Shown in pieces: positions 38,605-49,305 of a stretch of DNA of 64,000 nucleotides (positions within the stretch are counted from its first letter, which is position 1; every line of letters starts with the position of its first letter). The position numbers and the translations under genes were made by a program. The DNA lies in the NCBI GenBank assembly GCA_003210655.1, contig QCUQ01000005.1:18125-82124 (forward strand). Direction: 5' to 3'. Source of the DNA: Prochlorococcus sp. AG-679-M10. GTDB lineage: Bacteria; Cyanobacteriota; Cyanobacteriia; PCC-6307; Cyanobiaceae. The notes beneath the pieces are model-generated. The model was not told where the DNA came from. It worked only from the letters and a program-made list of their open reading frames with translations, and did not search any database.

Positions 38605-39801
38605 TTATTTAGTTATTGCAATTAACTTTTCAATAACATCAGCGACTACCTTGTCAGGGGTTGAGGCTCCGGATGTAATACCTACCTTAACTTCACCATC
38701 TGGAATAAAATTCTTTTTCAAAATCAATTCAGATTCTAGAGGTTTATGACAAATTGAATTATTCTCAACTGATATTCTATCTGATATATCAATATGAAAA
38801 GATTTAATATTATTAGTTATTGCAATTTCTTGTAAGTGGGTCGTATTTGAAGAATTAAAACCTCCAATGACTACAAGAATATCTAAGTCTTCATCGACTA
38901 AAGAAAACATCGCATCTTGTCTTTCTTCTGTCGCATCACAAATAGTATTAAAAGCTAAGAAATGATCATTAATTTTTGCTGGACCATATTTGGTTAATAA
39001 GGTTTTTTCAAAAAGTTTACCAATTGCCTCTGTCTCACTTTTGAGCATTGTCGTTTGATTTGCAACTCCTATTCTTTCAAGATGAATATCTGGATCAAAT
39101 CCATTTGAACAAGCTTTAGCAAACTTGTTCATGAATTTATTTTTATCACCATTTCCTTGAATATAGTTCGATACATATTCAGCCTCAGCTAAATCAAAAA
39201 CCACCAAGTAATCTCCTGCGAATGATCTAGTGGCAAGAGTTTCTTCATGTTTATATTTACCATGAATAATAGAAGTAAAAGTATGCTTTTTATGCTTCTC
39301 AACAGTGTGCCAAACTTTGGAAACCCAAGGACATGTAGTATCAATTATCTGACATTTTTTTTCATGAAGTAATTGCATCTCTTGAACTGTAGCTCCAAAG
39401 GCAGGAAGAATTACAACGTCCCCTGTTGAGACTGAGGAAAAATCCTTTATCCCATTTTTGGTAGAAATTATTTTCACATTCATCCTGTTTAAATGATTAT
39501 TAACGGATGGATTATGAATAATTTCATTTGTCATCCAAATACCCTCGTTAGGATAATGTCTTCTCGTTTCATAGGCCATTGCGACTGCTCTTTCAACCCC
39601 CCAACAAAAACCAAAGGATTTAGCAAGTTTTATTTTTAATCTACCTTCTTCAAAACTAAAATCATTTTCTCTTATTGATCCTATTAAATCACTCTGATAA
39701 GAATCTCCTAAAGCCTTGGCTCGCTTAGTAGGCGATTCAAAGCCTTTACGGTTATACCTCCCCGAATGTTGTATGGCATGTTTTACGGCTTGTGTATCCA
39801 T
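38605..39801 (-). CDS. ispH: 4-hydroxy-3-methylbut-2-enyl diphosphate reductase
   Basis: Last enzyme of the MEP isoprenoid pathway, feeding carotenoid, chlorophyll-phytyl and quinone synthesis. Three cluster cysteines are placed in [30 protein letters not shown] and [15 protein letters not shown]. Also [31 protein letters not shown] and [10 protein letters not shown]. At 398 aa it is the long cyanobacterial/plant form with an N-terminal extension. It is transcribed in the same direction as amt1 but separated from it by a terminator. Confidence 0.95.
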   Translation of the reverse strand: MDTQAVKHAIQHSGRYNRKGFESPTKRAKALGDSYQSDLIGSIRENDFSFEEGRLKIKLAKSFGFCWGVERAVAMAYETRRHYPNEGIWMTNEIIHNPSVNNHLNRMNVKIISTKNGIKDFSSVSTGDVVILPAFGATVQEMQLLHEKKCQIIDTTCPWVSKVWHTVEKHKKHTFTSIIHGKYKHEETLATRSFAGDYLVVFDLAEAEYVSNYIQGNGDKNKFMNKFAKACSNGFDPDIHLERIGVANQTTMLKSETEAIGKLFEKTLLTKYGPAKINDHFLAFNTICDATEERQDAMFSLVDEDLDILVVIGGFNSSNTTHLQEIAITNNIKSFHIDISDRISVENNSICHKPLESELILKKNFIPDGEVKVGITSGASTPDKVVADVIEKLIAITK

Positions 39802-39836
39802 AACTAAATATTACATCATTTAAATAAATTTTTTGC

Positions 39837-39870
39837 AAAAAAAAAAGAAACCTGACATAAGTCAAGTTTC
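39837..39870 (-). terminator. Intrinsic terminator of amt1
   Basis: Read on the minus strand, GAAACTTGAC and GTCAGGTTTC form a 10-bp stem with one mismatch around the loop TTAT (stem 39847-39870). Ten Ts follow (39846-39837). It starts 25 bases after the amt1 stop, so it should end that transcript before ispH. Confidence 0.85.
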
Positions 39871-39894
39871 TGAATTTATTTTTAAGTTTTGAGT

Positions 39895-41355
39895 TTATTT
39901 TGCAGATGCAAAGTCTGGATATGCTTCCATACCATGCTCTCCAATATCTAAACCTTGAGTCTCTTCTTCTTCAGATACACGAATTCCTCCGAATAATCCT
40001 CCGATAACAGACCAAGCGATCCAGCAAGTAACTAGAGTCCAGATAGCATAAGCTGCTGCACCTAAAGCTTGAACAAGTAGTAGATTAATACCACCACCAT
40101 TGAACAATCCCATTCCTGCTCCATCTCCTTGAACTGCTGTTCCCCAAAGACCAATAACGAGGGTACCCCATACACCACAAACTCCGTGAACAGAGAATGC
40201 ACCTACAGGATCGTCAATTTCGGCTGCATCAAGTGCTGCAACAGAGAATACAACGATAATACCGCCGACTAATCCAGCGAACCAAGCTCCTGCAAGAGTC
40301 ATATCGCCACAACCTGCAGTAATACTTACCAAACCAGCAAGAATACCGTTAATGATCATTGTAAGATCTGGTTTTCCTGAAGTTAAAGTAGAAACAATAG
40401 TTGCTCCAATAGCACCAGCTGCAGCTGCAAGAGTAGTTGTTACAGCAACATATGGAACCCATTGATCCATAGCAAGTTGAGAACCAGGATTAAATCCGTA
40501 CCAACCTATCCATAGAACCAAAGCACCTAAAGTGGCAATAGCCATATTGTGACCAGGCATAGCCTGTGGCTTTCCATCGGAATATTTACCGATTCTTGGC
40601 CCTAGAAGCATAGCTCCTACTAAACCTGCCCATGCTCCAACTGAGTGAACAATTGAAGAACCTGCAAAGTCAACGAAACCAAGAGAATCAAGCCATCCAC
40701 CATTCCATTTCCAGCTACCAGCAATTGGATAAATAAATGCTGTTAATACAATCGCAAAAACAACAAATTCACCAAATTTAACTCTTTCAGCAACAAGACC
40801 AGAAACGATAGTTGCTGCAGTACCTGCAAAAGCAGACTGGAATAAGAAATCAACTGTTGGGACTAATCCAGCATCAGTAACCATATCAGCTGTTACTGTG
40901 GGATCAAAAAATAGGCCTCCAAAATATAGCCATCCGTCAGCAACACTTCCTCCGTACATTAGTGAGTAGCCAATAAACCAATAAGAGGTTACAGCTAAAG
41001 CAAATACGAAAAGGTTTTTAGCAAGAATGTTGACGGCGTTTTTAGACCGACACATACCCGCTTCAACCATAGCGAAACCGGCGTTCATAAAGATCACTAA
41101 GATAGTAGCGATCAAAAGCCATAAATTGTTAGCAAGAAAAGCTGCATTCAACTCAGGTAAATCAGCTGCGTGAGCTGAAAGATTAAAAATACCTAAACCA
41201 AACAAAGCTAGAGGAACAGTTGCAAGCCACAACATTGAGCGGTTTGAACTGAATCCACGAATACTCCTCAAAAGGAGCATAGGTCCATTAACAAGACTTG
41301 CATCTTGAAGCTTGGACCTAGAGCGCCTTTGAGGCGTTTGCAAAGCAGTGGTCAT
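39895..41355 (-). CDS. amt1: Ammonium transporter (Amt family)
   Basis: Polytopic ammonium channel. Residues 1 to ~70 form a signal-like leader with one hydrophobic segment (MLWLATVPLALFGLGIFNLS). About eleven helices follow, with Amt hallmarks FMNAGFAMVEAGMCRSKNA, FAGSSIVHSVGAWAGL (first pore His) and GAFSVHGVCGVWG (second pore His). 486 aa from the ATG at 41355; an in-frame TTG at 41376 is less likely because it lies within the leader hairpin's T-run. The upstream NtcA site indicates induction under nitrogen limitation. An intrinsic terminator follows. Confidence 0.95.
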   Translation of the reverse strand: MTTALQTPQRRSRSKLQDASLVNGPMLLLRSIRGFSSNRSMLWLATVPLALFGLGIFNLSAHAADLPELNAAFLANNLWLLIATILVIFMNAGFAMVEAGMCRSKNAVNILAKNLFVFALAVTSYWFIGYSLMYGGSVADGWLYFGGLFFDPTVTADMVTDAGLVPTVDFLFQSAFAGTAATIVSGLVAERVKFGEFVVFAIVLTAFIYPIAGSWKWNGGWLDSLGFVDFAGSSIVHSVGAWAGLVGAMLLGPRIGKYSDGKPQAMPGHNMAIATLGALVLWIGWYGFNPGSQLAMDQWVPYVAVTTTLAAAAGAIGATIVSTLTSGKPDLTMIINGILAGLVSITAGCGDMTLAGAWFAGLVGGIIVVFSVAALDAAEIDDPVGAFSVHGVCGVWGTLVIGLWGTAVQGDGAGMGLFNGGGINLLLVQALGAAAYAIWTLVTCWIAWSVIGGLFGGIRVSEEEETQGLDIGEHGMEAYPDFASAK

Positions 41356-41378
41356 AAATAAAAAATTAGTCTGCAAAA

Positions 41379-41396
41379 AAACAGGAGGTCCTGTTT
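41379..41396 (-). promoter_or_regulatory. Terminator-like hairpin in the amt1 5' leader
   Basis: On the transcribed (minus) strand AAACAGGA-CC-TCCTGTTT forms a perfect dyad. With a 4-nt ACCT loop the stem is 7 bp. It runs directly into a block of seven Ts (41381-41375). It lies between the predicted NtcA promoter and the ATG at 41355. The loop and arm contain CCTCCT, like the 3' end of 16S rRNA. It could act as an attenuator or as a 5' stabilising hairpin. Confidence 0.6.
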
Positions 41397-41438
41397 CCTT
41401 TCATATATAATTTTGCTCAGAAAACTAATGTATGTCTA

Positions 41439-41452
41439 GTAGTCGTTTATAC
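41439..41452 (-). promoter_or_regulatory. NtcA-binding site upstream of amt1
   Basis: GTA-TAAACGAC-TAC on the minus strand is a perfect GTA-N8-TAC consensus, 84 bases upstream of the amt1 ATG. AT-rich -10 candidates (AAAATT, then TATATA) begin about 24-29 bases downstream, close to the spacing of class II NtcA promoters. The regulator itself is encoded in this window. Confidence 0.8.
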
Positions 41453-41529
41453 CAATTTAATTGTTGCGTACTAAAAAATCTTTGTTAAATTAAGACACCT
41501 TTCTAAATCAAATTAAAAATCATCAAACA

Positions 41530-42276
41530 TTAATCTGATTTCAAGGGTTTAAATCCCTCCCAAGTAACATGATCTGAATGAAACTCAAAACAGCATGGCA
41601 ATAATAACATACCTGCAGTAATTGATTCTCTAAAAAGCTGTCCGTACAATGGATCTGATTCATCTCCAGGGGCAAAATAATCTATATCTTTTCTTGTAAT
41701 GCAAGGAATTAAAACGCTTTTACTTTCAGGAATTAAGCCTTTTAATTCTATTAAATGTTTTTGTCCTCTTTTCGTCTCCGTATCAGGGAAAAGAGCTACA
41801 TTATTTTTTGTCCAAGTAGTATTTTTAACCTCAACATAAATGTTACGATTATCAGGATTTGAAGATTTTGGAGTTAAAAGAAAATCAATTCTACTTTTCT
41901 TATCTTTGCCATATGGCACCTCAGACTTAATTTGAGCTATCTCCCCTAGATCATCTTTGAGTAAGTTTTGTTCAATAACTTTTCTAATCAATTTATTTGC
42001 AAATAATGTATTTATTCCGACCCAAACCTCTTGATCATCACTTCCTAATACTTTTACTTGTTCCCAAGTCCAAGGTAGTTTTCTTGTAGTTGATGAAGAA
42101 AAGCTAATTCTTACTTTAGCTCCTTCATTCAAAAGACCCTTCATTGGGCCTGTATTAGCACAATGGGCAGTAACTATTTCTCCATTAGCAATCTCAATAT
42201 CTGCAAGAAATCTTTTGTATCTTTTGATTAAAACGCCTTCAATTAATGGTTCAAATTCAATTATTCGATCATTCAT
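41530..42276 (-). CDS. sfsA: SfsA family protein (sugar fermentation stimulation protein homologue)
   Basis: 248 aa with family motifs [35 protein letters not shown] and [23 protein letters not shown]. SfsA has an OB-fold N-terminus and a nuclease-like C-terminal domain in which these acidic/Lys residues would be catalytic. In E. coli it affects maltose gene expression; the actual role is unsettled. It diverges from murJ. Confidence 0.9.
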   Translation of the reverse strand: MNDRIIEFEPLIEGVLIKRYKRFLADIEIANGEIVTAHCANTGPMKGLLNEGAKVRISFSSSTTRKLPWTWEQVKVLGSDDQEVWVGINTLFANKLIRKVIEQNLLKDDLGEIAQIKSEVPYGKDKKSRIDFLLTPKSSNPDNRNIYVEVKNTTWTKNNVALFPDTETKRGQKHLIELKGLIPESKSVLIPCITRKDIDYFAPGDESDPLYGQLFRESITAGMLLLPCCFEFHSDHVTWEGFKPLKSD

Positions 42277-42349
42277 AAAGTATGAAGTAGATTAAAAACA
42301 AAATATAATGGAAACTAAATCTTCCTGAAAAGATTTAAATCAATATCAC

Positions 42350-43930
42350 ATGCAATCTTATTTTAAAAATAATGTGGCTTCAATTTCCTTAGCCACATCT
42401 CTAAGTAAAGTTGCAGGTTTTATAAGACAAATATTTATCGCTGCAGCCTTTGGAATTGGAATAACATACGATGCCTTTAATTACGCCTACATAATCCCTG
42501 GCTTTGTACTTATTATTATAAGTGGAATTAATGGCCCATTACATAACGCAGTTGTAGCGGTACTAACTCCACTTAAGAGGAAAGAGGGGGGACTTGTCTT
42601 AACAAAAGTAAGTATTAAACTAACTTTGTTATTTTTTATTCTAGGAGCAGTTGTATATTTTAATTCGAGTTTTCTAATAAATTTTATAGCTCCAAATTTA
42701 AGTTACGAAGCTAAATCTATAGCAACTTATCAATTAAGAATCCTAACTCCTTGTATCCCTCTCTCTGCTTTTATAGGGTTAAGTTTTGGCGCTTTAAATT
42801 CAAGAAATAAATTTTTTATATCAAGTATGAGTCCAGCTTTAACAAGTCTGACAACAATTTTATTTATTTCAGCTAGTTGGATCTTTAGTCATCAAAATAC
42901 AAATTCTAATTATTTATTTTATTCAGGATTACTAGCCAAAGCAACCTTAACAGGTACTTGTATACAATTTGCTGTTCAGTGCTGGGAAATAAATAAGATC
43001 GGCTTATTTAGATTCAATTCAGCTTTGCATTTATTCAAAAATGAGGAGAAAAGAATCTTCAAATTAATCGCTCCTGCAACAATTTCATCAGGTTTAGGGC
43101 AAATTAATGTTTTTGTTGATATGTTTTTTGCTTCAAGCTTTCAAGGTGCAGCATCGGGATTAGCTTACGGCAATTTTCTTATACAAGCTCCACTCGGAGT
43201 CATATCAAATGCTTTGATCTTGCCATTACTTCCAAAGTTTTCAAAATTCAATAGTAAGCGAGAGAATAGAAATTTAGAAAAAAGTTTAATATCAGGAATA
43301 GAATACTGTTTTTTAACAACTATTTTTTTAACTGGTTTTTTTATTACATTTAATAATCAAATAGTGCAATTTGTTTTTCAAAGAGGAGCATTTAATTCCG
43401 AGGCCGTATTTTTAGTAAAAAATATTTTAATTGCCTATGCAATTGGAATTCCCTTCTACCTTTTAAGAGATTTATTAATTAGAACCTATTATGCAATTGA
43501 GAACCCAAAGTTACCCTTTCAATTGTCTTTTGCAGGAATAATACTAAATGTTTTTCTCGATTGGTTTCTGGTAGGAGCTCCAACTATTAATTTTGGAAAC
43601 TTATCTCCTTATAATTTTGGTGTTATTGGAATAATCCTTTCTTCAGGAATAGTTAACTTAATTATTTGCATTTTTCTTACTACAAACTTTAATACTTATG
43701 GAATCAATGTCCCTAAAACTATTTTATTGAAAAAATTTGTTCTTATTTCATTAGCCTGCTCTATTACAAGCACAATTTGCTATTCATTTATCAAGGATAT
43801 AAATGGATTACATTCGAACATTTGGGAGTTGTTTATATTAATAATAGAAATGTTAGCTTTTTTGATAATTTATTTTTCGATAACTAAGTTATTCAGGGTA
43901 AATAAATTAAATCCATTAATCAAAAAATGA
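42350..43930 (+). CDS. murJ: Lipid II flippase MurJ
   Basis: 526-aa MOP-superfamily protein with about 14 membrane helices that flips lipid II for peptidoglycan synthesis. Signatures: SLSKVAGFIRQIFIAAAFG at the N-terminus, GPLHNAVVAVLTPL, GLGQINVFVDMFFAS, ANFLIQAPLG-type segment (YGNFLIQAPLGV) and LLRDLLIRTYYAIENPKLP. It ends 7 bases before the convergent DUF3181-like gene. Confidence 0.92.
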   Translation: MQSYFKNNVASISLATSLSKVAGFIRQIFIAAAFGIGITYDAFNYAYIIPGFVLIIISGINGPLHNAVVAVLTPLKRKEGGLVLTKVSIKLTLLFFILGAVVYFNSSFLINFIAPNLSYEAKSIATYQLRILTPCIPLSAFIGLSFGALNSRNKFFISSMSPALTSLTTILFISASWIFSHQNTNSNYLFYSGLLAKATLTGTCIQFAVQCWEINKIGLFRFNSALHLFKNEEKRIFKLIAPATISSGLGQINVFVDMFFASSFQGAASGLAYGNFLIQAPLGVISNALILPLLPKFSKFNSKRENRNLEKSLISGIEYCFLTTIFLTGFFITFNNQIVQFVFQRGAFNSEAVFLVKNILIAYAIGIPFYLLRDLLIRTYYAIENPKLPFQLSFAGIILNVFLDWFLVGAPTINFGNLSPYNFGVIGIILSSGIVNLIICIFLTTNFNTYGINVPKTILLKKFVLISLACSITSTICYSFIKDINGLHSNIWELFILIIEMLAFLIIYFSITKLFRVNKLNPLIKK

Positions 43931-43937
43931 TTAAAAT

Positions 43938-44219
43938 TTACAAATTTTCTAGTATCTCTTCTAAATTGCAAATTTGTGATTCAGTTATCAACTTAGACAA
44001 AGAAATTGTTTGATATCCATCTCCAATTTTTACCTTAATAGCTTCTAAGCTTAATTTTGCAGCTTGCTGGCTACCTTTATCTAAATTGCCAATACATTCC
44101 AGAGCGAGATCCCTAGCTAAACCAGCATCTCCAAGATACAGGTTCCATTTTTCTATTTTTATAAAAATTTTTTCTGAAATAATATTTTCTAGGTCACTGA
44201 TTTGCATCTGAGAATTCAT
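43938..44219 (-). CDS. Small conserved cyanobacterial protein, DUF3181-like
   Basis: 93 aa, soluble, no cysteine cluster. The segment VKIEKWNLYLGDAGLA-like (IKIEKWNLYLGDAGLARDLA) resembles DUF3181 proteins, which are ~90 aa and cyanobacteria-only; function unknown. It lies 9 bases downstream of the 83-aa membrane protein on the same strand, so they may form a pair. Confidence 0.65.
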   Translation of the reverse strand: MNSQMQISDLENIISEKIFIKIEKWNLYLGDAGLARDLALECIGNLDKGSQQAAKLSLEAIKVKIGDGYQTISLSKLITESQICNLEEILENL

Positions 44220-44228
44220 AATTAAAAC

Positions 44229-44480
44229 TTAAGTTGATTGTTTTTTTAAATCCTTAGGTTTTTTTATAAATACAAAAAGTAAATGTGATGAAAGAATAAT
44301 TGCCCATACAATTGCAAAATTATTAAAAAAAACTAATTCATGTTTAATCTCTTTAAAAAGCCAAGTTCCACTTACAACTGCAGTAAATACCATACAATGA
44401 ATAACAAAATTTACTATTCGGGAAAAATGTTTGTAAATGGGGTCTTCTGAATCACCATTGCCATACCATTTAATCGGCAT
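44229..44480 (-). CDS. Small membrane protein of unknown function (two helices)
   Basis: 83 aa. A polar N-terminus (MPIKWYGNGDSEDPIYKHF) is followed by two hydrophobic segments (about residues 22-43 and 50-71) and a short basic tail (KKPKDLKK). I do not recognise a named function. It is followed 9 bases later by the DUF3181-like gene. The opposite-strand tRNA-Arg begins 88 bases upstream of its start. Confidence 0.7.
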   Translation of the reverse strand: MPIKWYGNGDSEDPIYKHFSRIVNFVIHCMVFTAVVSGTWLFKEIKHELVFFNNFAIVWAIILSSHLLFVFIKKPKDLKKQST

Positions 44481-44568
44481 AATTATAAATTTAGATTGTT
44501 AATATTAGATAGTTTAACTGAAATCCAGTTGACTAAGAGACCCAAGACCAGAGATATTACATAAATAT

Positions 44569-44642
44569 GCGCCTGTAGCTCAGTGGATTAGAGCACCTGA
44601 CTACGGATCAGGGTGTCGGGAGTTCGAGTCTCTCCAGGCGCG
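44569..44642 (+). tRNA. tRNA-Arg (anticodon ACG)
   Basis: 74-nt cloverleaf. Acceptor GCGCCTG/CAGGCGC, discriminator G. D-arm AGCTCAGTGGATTAGAGC. Anticodon stem CCTGA/TCAGG around CTACGGA. T-arm GGGAG-TTCGAGT-CTCTC closes with one G-T-type imperfection. CCA is not encoded. The A34 is read as inosine after deamination by TadA. Confidence 0.96.
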
Positions 44643-44720
44643 TTAAAAATTATGAAATATTTTTTTTATATTTTCTTTCAAAATATCGTCTATATTTAAT
44701 TTAAAGTTACTTTTATTTTA

Positions 44721-45992
44721 ATGAATATTCTTCAAAATCTTAAAGAAAGTGATCCAACTATATCTAACTTAATTAGCTCTGAAAAAAATAGACAAGAAAC
44801 GCACCTTGAATTGATCGCTAGTGAGAATTTTGCATCAAAGGCTGTAATGCAGGCTCAGGGTTCGGTTTTAACAAATAAATACGCTGAAGGTCTTCCACAA
44901 AAGAGATATTACGGTGGTTGTGAATTTGTAGATGAGATAGAAGAACTAGCAATTGAAAGAGCAAAACAACTTTTTGACGCCGACTGGGCGAATGTTCAAC
45001 CTCATAGTGGAGCACAAGCAAATGCAGCTGTTTTTTTAAGTTTACTTAAACCTGGTGACACAATATTAGGAATGGATTTATCCCATGGAGGACACTTAAC
45101 ACACGGATCCCCAGTCAATATGAGCGGAAAGTGGTTCAATGCCGTTCACTATGGAGTTGACAAAGAAACTAATAAATTAAATTTTAATGTAATAAGAGAT
45201 ATTGCTAAAGCTACGAAACCAAAACTAATTATTTGTGGATATTCTGCTTATCCAAGAACAATTGATTTCGAATCGTTCAGAAGAATCGCTGATGAAGTTG
45301 GAGCTTTTTTAATGGCTGACATTGCTCATATAGCAGGACTAGTAGCAAGTAAGCTTCACCCTAATCCAATTCCGTATTGTGATGTGGTAACTACTACAAC
45401 ACACAAGACCTTGAGAGGTCCAAGAGGAGGATTGATTTTATGCAAAGATAAGGAGTTTGGAAAGAAATTTGATAAATCTGTGTTCCCTGGAACTCAGGGT
45501 GGTCCTTTAGAACATATTATCGCGGCAAAAGCTGTAGCCTTTGGAGAAGCTTTACAGCCCGACTTTATTAGTTACTCAAAACAGGTTATCAATAATGCAA
45601 AAGTTCTATCTTCAACTCTAATCAAAAGAGGAATAGATATTGTTAGTGGAGGTACTGATAATCATATTGTTTTGCTTGACTTAAGAAGTATTAATATGAC
45701 TGGTAAAGTAGCTGACTTACTTGTGAGTGAAGTTAATATAACAGCGAATAAAAATACTGTCCCATTTGATCCTGAATCACCTTTTGTCACAAGTGGGTTG
45801 AGATTAGGAACTGCAGCTTTAACTACTAGAGGTTTTAATAATGAAGCTTTTGTTGAAGTTGGCGAAATAATTGCTGATAGATTACTCAATCCAGATAATT
45901 TATTAATAGAAAAAAAATGCAAGGAAAGGGTATTAACTTTATGTAACCGTTTTCCTCTTTATGAATTCAAACTTGAACCATCAATCAAATGA
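44721..45992 (+). CDS. glyA: Serine hydroxymethyltransferase
   Basis: PLP enzyme converting serine and tetrahydrofolate to glycine and methylene-THF; it supplies the one-carbon units used by purH and thyX in this window. Motifs: [43 protein letters not shown], and [14 protein letters not shown] with the PLP lysine. 423 aa, complete. Its 3' end overlaps the cinA start by 32 bases. Confidence 0.97.
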   Translation: MNILQNLKESDPTISNLISSEKNRQETHLELIASENFASKAVMQAQGSVLTNKYAEGLPQKRYYGGCEFVDEIEELAIERAKQLFDADWANVQPHSGAQANAAVFLSLLKPGDTILGMDLSHGGHLTHGSPVNMSGKWFNAVHYGVDKETNKLNFNVIRDIAKATKPKLIICGYSAYPRTIDFESFRRIADEVGAFLMADIAHIAGLVASKLHPNPIPYCDVVTTTTHKTLRGPRGGLILCKDKEFGKKFDKSVFPGTQGGPLEHIIAAKAVAFGEALQPDFISYSKQVINNAKVLSSTLIKRGIDIVSGGTDNHIVLLDLRSINMTGKVADLLVSEVNITANKNTVPFDPESPFVTSGLRLGTAALTTRGFNNEAFVEVGEIIADRLLNPDNLLIEKKCKERVLTLCNRFPLYEFKLEPSIK

Positions 45993-47262
45993 TTCTAACT
46001 GTAAAGGGGTTGAAATCCTTTCTATAGGAAGTGAATTACTCCTAGGTAATATAGTAAATACAAACGCTCAGTGGATTTCGGAAGAGTTGTCAACTTTAGG
46101 ACTCAACCATTATAGGCAGTCAACTATTGGAGATAATTCCGAAAGAATCATTAATTTAATTAAAGAAATATCTTTAAGAAGTAATCTATTAATCACAACT
46201 GGAGGTCTAGGCCCTACTCCAGATGATTTAACTACTGAGGCAATAGCTAAAACTTTTAATACCTCTCTATATGAAAGAAAATATTTATGGGATCAAATTA
46301 AAATAAAACTTTCAATTTCAGGATCAAGTTTCAATAAATCTAGTTTAAAAAAACAATGTTTTTTTCCAAAAGATGCTCAAATAATTAACAATCCTAGAGG
46401 CACTGCTCCAGGCATGATATGGGAACCAATTCAGGGATTTACTATCCTGACTTTTCCAGGAGTTCCAAGTGAAATGAAAGAAATGTGGAAAGAAACTGCT
46501 GTTGATTATATTAGAAATAAATTTTCAGATGGTTATGTATTTTTCTCAAATACTCTTAAATTTTCAGGAATAGGAGAATCTAGTATTTCAGAAAAGATTG
46601 AAGACCTTTTAAAACTAAAAAATCCCACTGTCGCACCATATGCGAATTTAGGAGAGGTTAAGCTTAGAATTACCGCAAGGGCTAAAAATGAATTAGAAGC
46701 AAAAAATATAATTAATCCAGTAAAAGAAAAATTAAAAAAAGAGTTTTCAAAATATATTTTCGGTGAAAATAATGATAGTTTATCAAGTATATTAATTAAG
46801 GAATTAATAAAGAGAAAAGAATCTCTGGGTTTTGCAGAGTCCTGCTCGGGAGGTCTTCTCTCTTCTTCTATAACTTCAATTCCAGGTTCATCGCAAGTAT
46901 TTAAAGGCAGTATTATTTCGTACAGCAATGAACTTAAACAATCATTATTAAATATTCCGGAAAATTTGATAAAAAAATTTGGTGCTGTTTCTGAAGAGGT
47001 TGCTGAAACTATGGCAATTAATTCAAAAGAAAAACTAAATTCGGATTGGTCTATCGCAATTAGTGGGATTGCCGGTCCAAGTGGAGGTAATAAAGAGAAA
47101 CCAGTTGGTTTAGTTTATATCTCAATTGCAGGACCAAATGATAACATCACCAATATTAAAAAAATATTTAGTTCAACACGAAATAGAATTGAAATTCAAA
47201 GACTAAGTGTAAATGTGTGTTTAAACAGCCTTAGATTAATCTTATTATCTAGTAGTAAGTAA
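45961..47262 (+). CDS. cinA: CinA family protein (competence/damage-inducible; NMN deamidase domain)
   Basis: 433 aa. The N-terminal COG1058 domain resembles molybdopterin-binding folds ([43 protein letters not shown]). The C-terminal CinA domain has [20 protein letters not shown] and SGIAGPSGG and would deamidate NMN in the pyridine nucleotide cycle. The ATG at 45961 overlaps glyA by 32 bases; a later in-frame start (TTG at 45973) is possible. It is followed 13 bases later by leuC. Confidence 0.9.
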   Translation: MNSNLNHQSNDSNCKGVEILSIGSELLLGNIVNTNAQWISEELSTLGLNHYRQSTIGDNSERIINLIKEISLRSNLLITTGGLGPTPDDLTTEAIAKTFNTSLYERKYLWDQIKIKLSISGSSFNKSSLKKQCFFPKDAQIINNPRGTAPGMIWEPIQGFTILTFPGVPSEMKEMWKETAVDYIRNKFSDGYVFFSNTLKFSGIGESSISEKIEDLLKLKNPTVAPYANLGEVKLRITARAKNELEAKNIINPVKEKLKKEFSKYIFGENNDSLSSILIKELIKRKESLGFAESCSGGLLSSSITSIPGSSQVFKGSIISYSNELKQSLLNIPENLIKKFGAVSEEVAETMAINSKEKLNSDWSIAISGIAGPSGGNKEKPVGLVYISIAGPNDNITNIKKIFSSTRNRIEIQRLSVNVCLNSLRLILLSSSK

Positions 47263-47275
47263 CTTTTTTTGCAAA

Positions 47276-48685
47276 TTGAGCCAAGATACCTTATTTGATA
47301 AAGTGTGGGACTTACACAAAGTTGCAAACCTTCCTGGTGGCTCCGATCAAATCTTAATCGGTCTTCACCTTATTCATGAAGTAACTAGCCCGCAAGCATT
47401 CGGAGCTTTAAAAGATAAAAATTTAAAGGTAAAGTTTCCTCAAAGAACTGTAGCTACTGTTGATCATATTGTGCCAACAGATAATCAAAGCCGGCCTTTC
47501 AAAGATAACCTTGCAGAACAAATGATCGATACTCTAGAAAAGAACTGTATCGAGCACAAAATTAAATTTTTTAATATTGGTAGTGGTAATCAAGGAATTG
47601 TTCATGTAGTAGCTCCTGAACTTGGTTTGACTCAACCAGGGATGACTATCGCTTGTGGAGATTCTCATACATCAACGCACGGAGCATTTGGGTCAATTGC
47701 TTTTGGTATTGGTACTAGCCAAGTAAGAGATGTACTTGCGAGTCAAACAATAGCTATGAATAAGCTCAAAGTCAGACAAATTTGGTGTGAAAACAAATTA
47801 TCAAATGGTATTTATGCTAAAGATTTAGTACTAAATATAATTAATCAACTCGGAGTAAAAGCAGGAGTTGGTTATGCCTATGAATTCGCAGGTCCTGCCA
47901 TAAGTGAATTATCAATGGAAGAGAGAATGACTATATGCAATATGTCTATTGAAGGCGGCGCAAGATGTGGTTACATAAATCCTGATGAAAAAACCTTTAG
48001 TTATATGAAGGATAAATTATGCTCCCCTAAAAATGAAAATTGGGGAAAGGCCGTTAAATGGTGGAAATCATTAGAAAGTAGTGATAAATGTATTTATGAT
48101 GATGTATTCAAGTTAGATGCCTCTAAAGTAGAACCCACTATTACCTGGGGTATTACGCCTGGCCAAAGTATCGGCGTAAATCAAAAAATTCCTTCACTAA
48201 ACGAAATACATCCAAACGACCAATTTATTGCTGGAGAGGCCTATGAATATATGGGTTTCAAACCTGGACAATCAATTAAAAATACACCAATTGATGTTTG
48301 TTTTATTGGGAGTTGTACCAATGGCAGAATAAGTGACCTAAGAATTGCAGCTAAAGTATTGGAGCATAATAAAGTAGCAAAAAATATAAAAGCTTTTGTA
48401 GTGCCAGGCTCAGAGAAGGTTGCTAAAGAAGCAAAAGAGGAAGGTCTTGATGAAATATTTATAAAAGCAGGTTTTCAGTGGAGAGAGCCTGGTTGCTCAA
48501 TGTGTTTAGCAATGAATTCAGACAAACTTATAAGAAATCAAGTAAGTGCTAGTTCTAGCAATAGAAATTTCAAAGGTAGGCAGGGATCTCCAAATGGAAG
48601 AACTTTACTAATGAGTCCAGCGATGGTTGCCGCTGCATCAATTGCAGGAAAAGTTAGTGACGTAAGAGATTTTATTAACAAATGA
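47276..48685 (+). CDS. leuC: 3-isopropylmalate dehydratase large subunit
   Basis: Aconitase-family 4Fe-4S enzyme of leucine synthesis. Cluster cysteines are in [14 protein letters not shown] and [24 protein letters not shown] substrate loop ([20 protein letters not shown]) is present. 469 aa. Start TTG at 47276. It overlaps leuD by 4 bases, so the two subunits are translationally coupled. Confidence 0.96.
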   Translation: MSQDTLFDKVWDLHKVANLPGGSDQILIGLHLIHEVTSPQAFGALKDKNLKVKFPQRTVATVDHIVPTDNQSRPFKDNLAEQMIDTLEKNCIEHKIKFFNIGSGNQGIVHVVAPELGLTQPGMTIACGDSHTSTHGAFGSIAFGIGTSQVRDVLASQTIAMNKLKVRQIWCENKLSNGIYAKDLVLNIINQLGVKAGVGYAYEFAGPAISELSMEERMTICNMSIEGGARCGYINPDEKTFSYMKDKLCSPKNENWGKAVKWWKSLESSDKCIYDDVFKLDASKVEPTITWGITPGQSIGVNQKIPSLNEIHPNDQFIAGEAYEYMGFKPGQSIKNTPIDVCFIGSCTNGRISDLRIAAKVLEHNKVAKNIKAFVVPGSEKVAKEAKEEGLDEIFIKAGFQWREPGCSMCLAMNSDKLIRNQVSASSSNRNFKGRQGSPNGRTLLMSPAMVAAASIAGKVSDVRDFINK

Positions 48686-49305
48686 GTATCAAATTCAGTC
48701 CTCCAATCGGAAAATTTTCTCGAATAAATGGAAAATGTATCTCATTAGTGGGAGATGATATTGATACTGATAGGATAATTCCTGCTCGATTTCTTAAATG
48801 CATTGATTTTGATTCATTAGGTAAATATGTTTTTGATGATGATCGTAAAACTCTTAAAGGAAATCACCCCTTTGATTTAGAGACTAATAAGGGATCCTCA
48901 ATACTTGTTGTTAATAGTAATTTTGGATGTGGTTCAAGCAGAGAGCATGCTCCTCAAGCATTAATGAGATGGGGAATAAAAGCCATCATTGGCGAAAGTT
49001 TTGCAGATATTTTTTACAGTAACTGCATTGCGATTGGAATTCCATGCTTTACTCTTCCAAAAGAATCAATAAAAAAAATCCAGCAATACTTGGATATCAA
49101 GAATTTATTCTTAGAGATTGATCTTTCCGAATCCACTGCAAAAGCAGAAGAATTGAAATTAAATCTTGAAATAAAAGAAACTTCAAAAAAAATGTTTTTA
49201 TCTGGAGAATGGGATGCAACCTCAACACTTCTTGAACATGTAAGTTTAATTGAGAAAAAGATGAATGAATTACCTTACGTAAATTTTAATAAAGACTGTC
49301 TCTAA
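48682..49305 (+). CDS. leuD: 3-isopropylmalate dehydratase small subunit
   Basis: Swivel domain partner of LeuC. Motifs: [17 protein letters not shown] and [20 protein letters not shown] (substrate-contact Ser/Arg). 207 aa, as expected for the small subunit. Start ATG overlaps the leuC stop by 4 bases. It abuts the convergent DUF3769 gene with no gap. Confidence 0.96.
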   Translation: MSIKFSPPIGKFSRINGKCISLVGDDIDTDRIIPARFLKCIDFDSLGKYVFDDDRKTLKGNHPFDLETNKGSSILVVNSNFGCGSSREHAPQALMRWGIKAIIGESFADIFYSNCIAIGIPCFTLPKESIKKIQQYLDIKNLFLEIDLSESTAKAEELKLNLEIKETSKKMFLSGEWDATSTLLEHVSLIEKKMNELPYVNFNKDCL

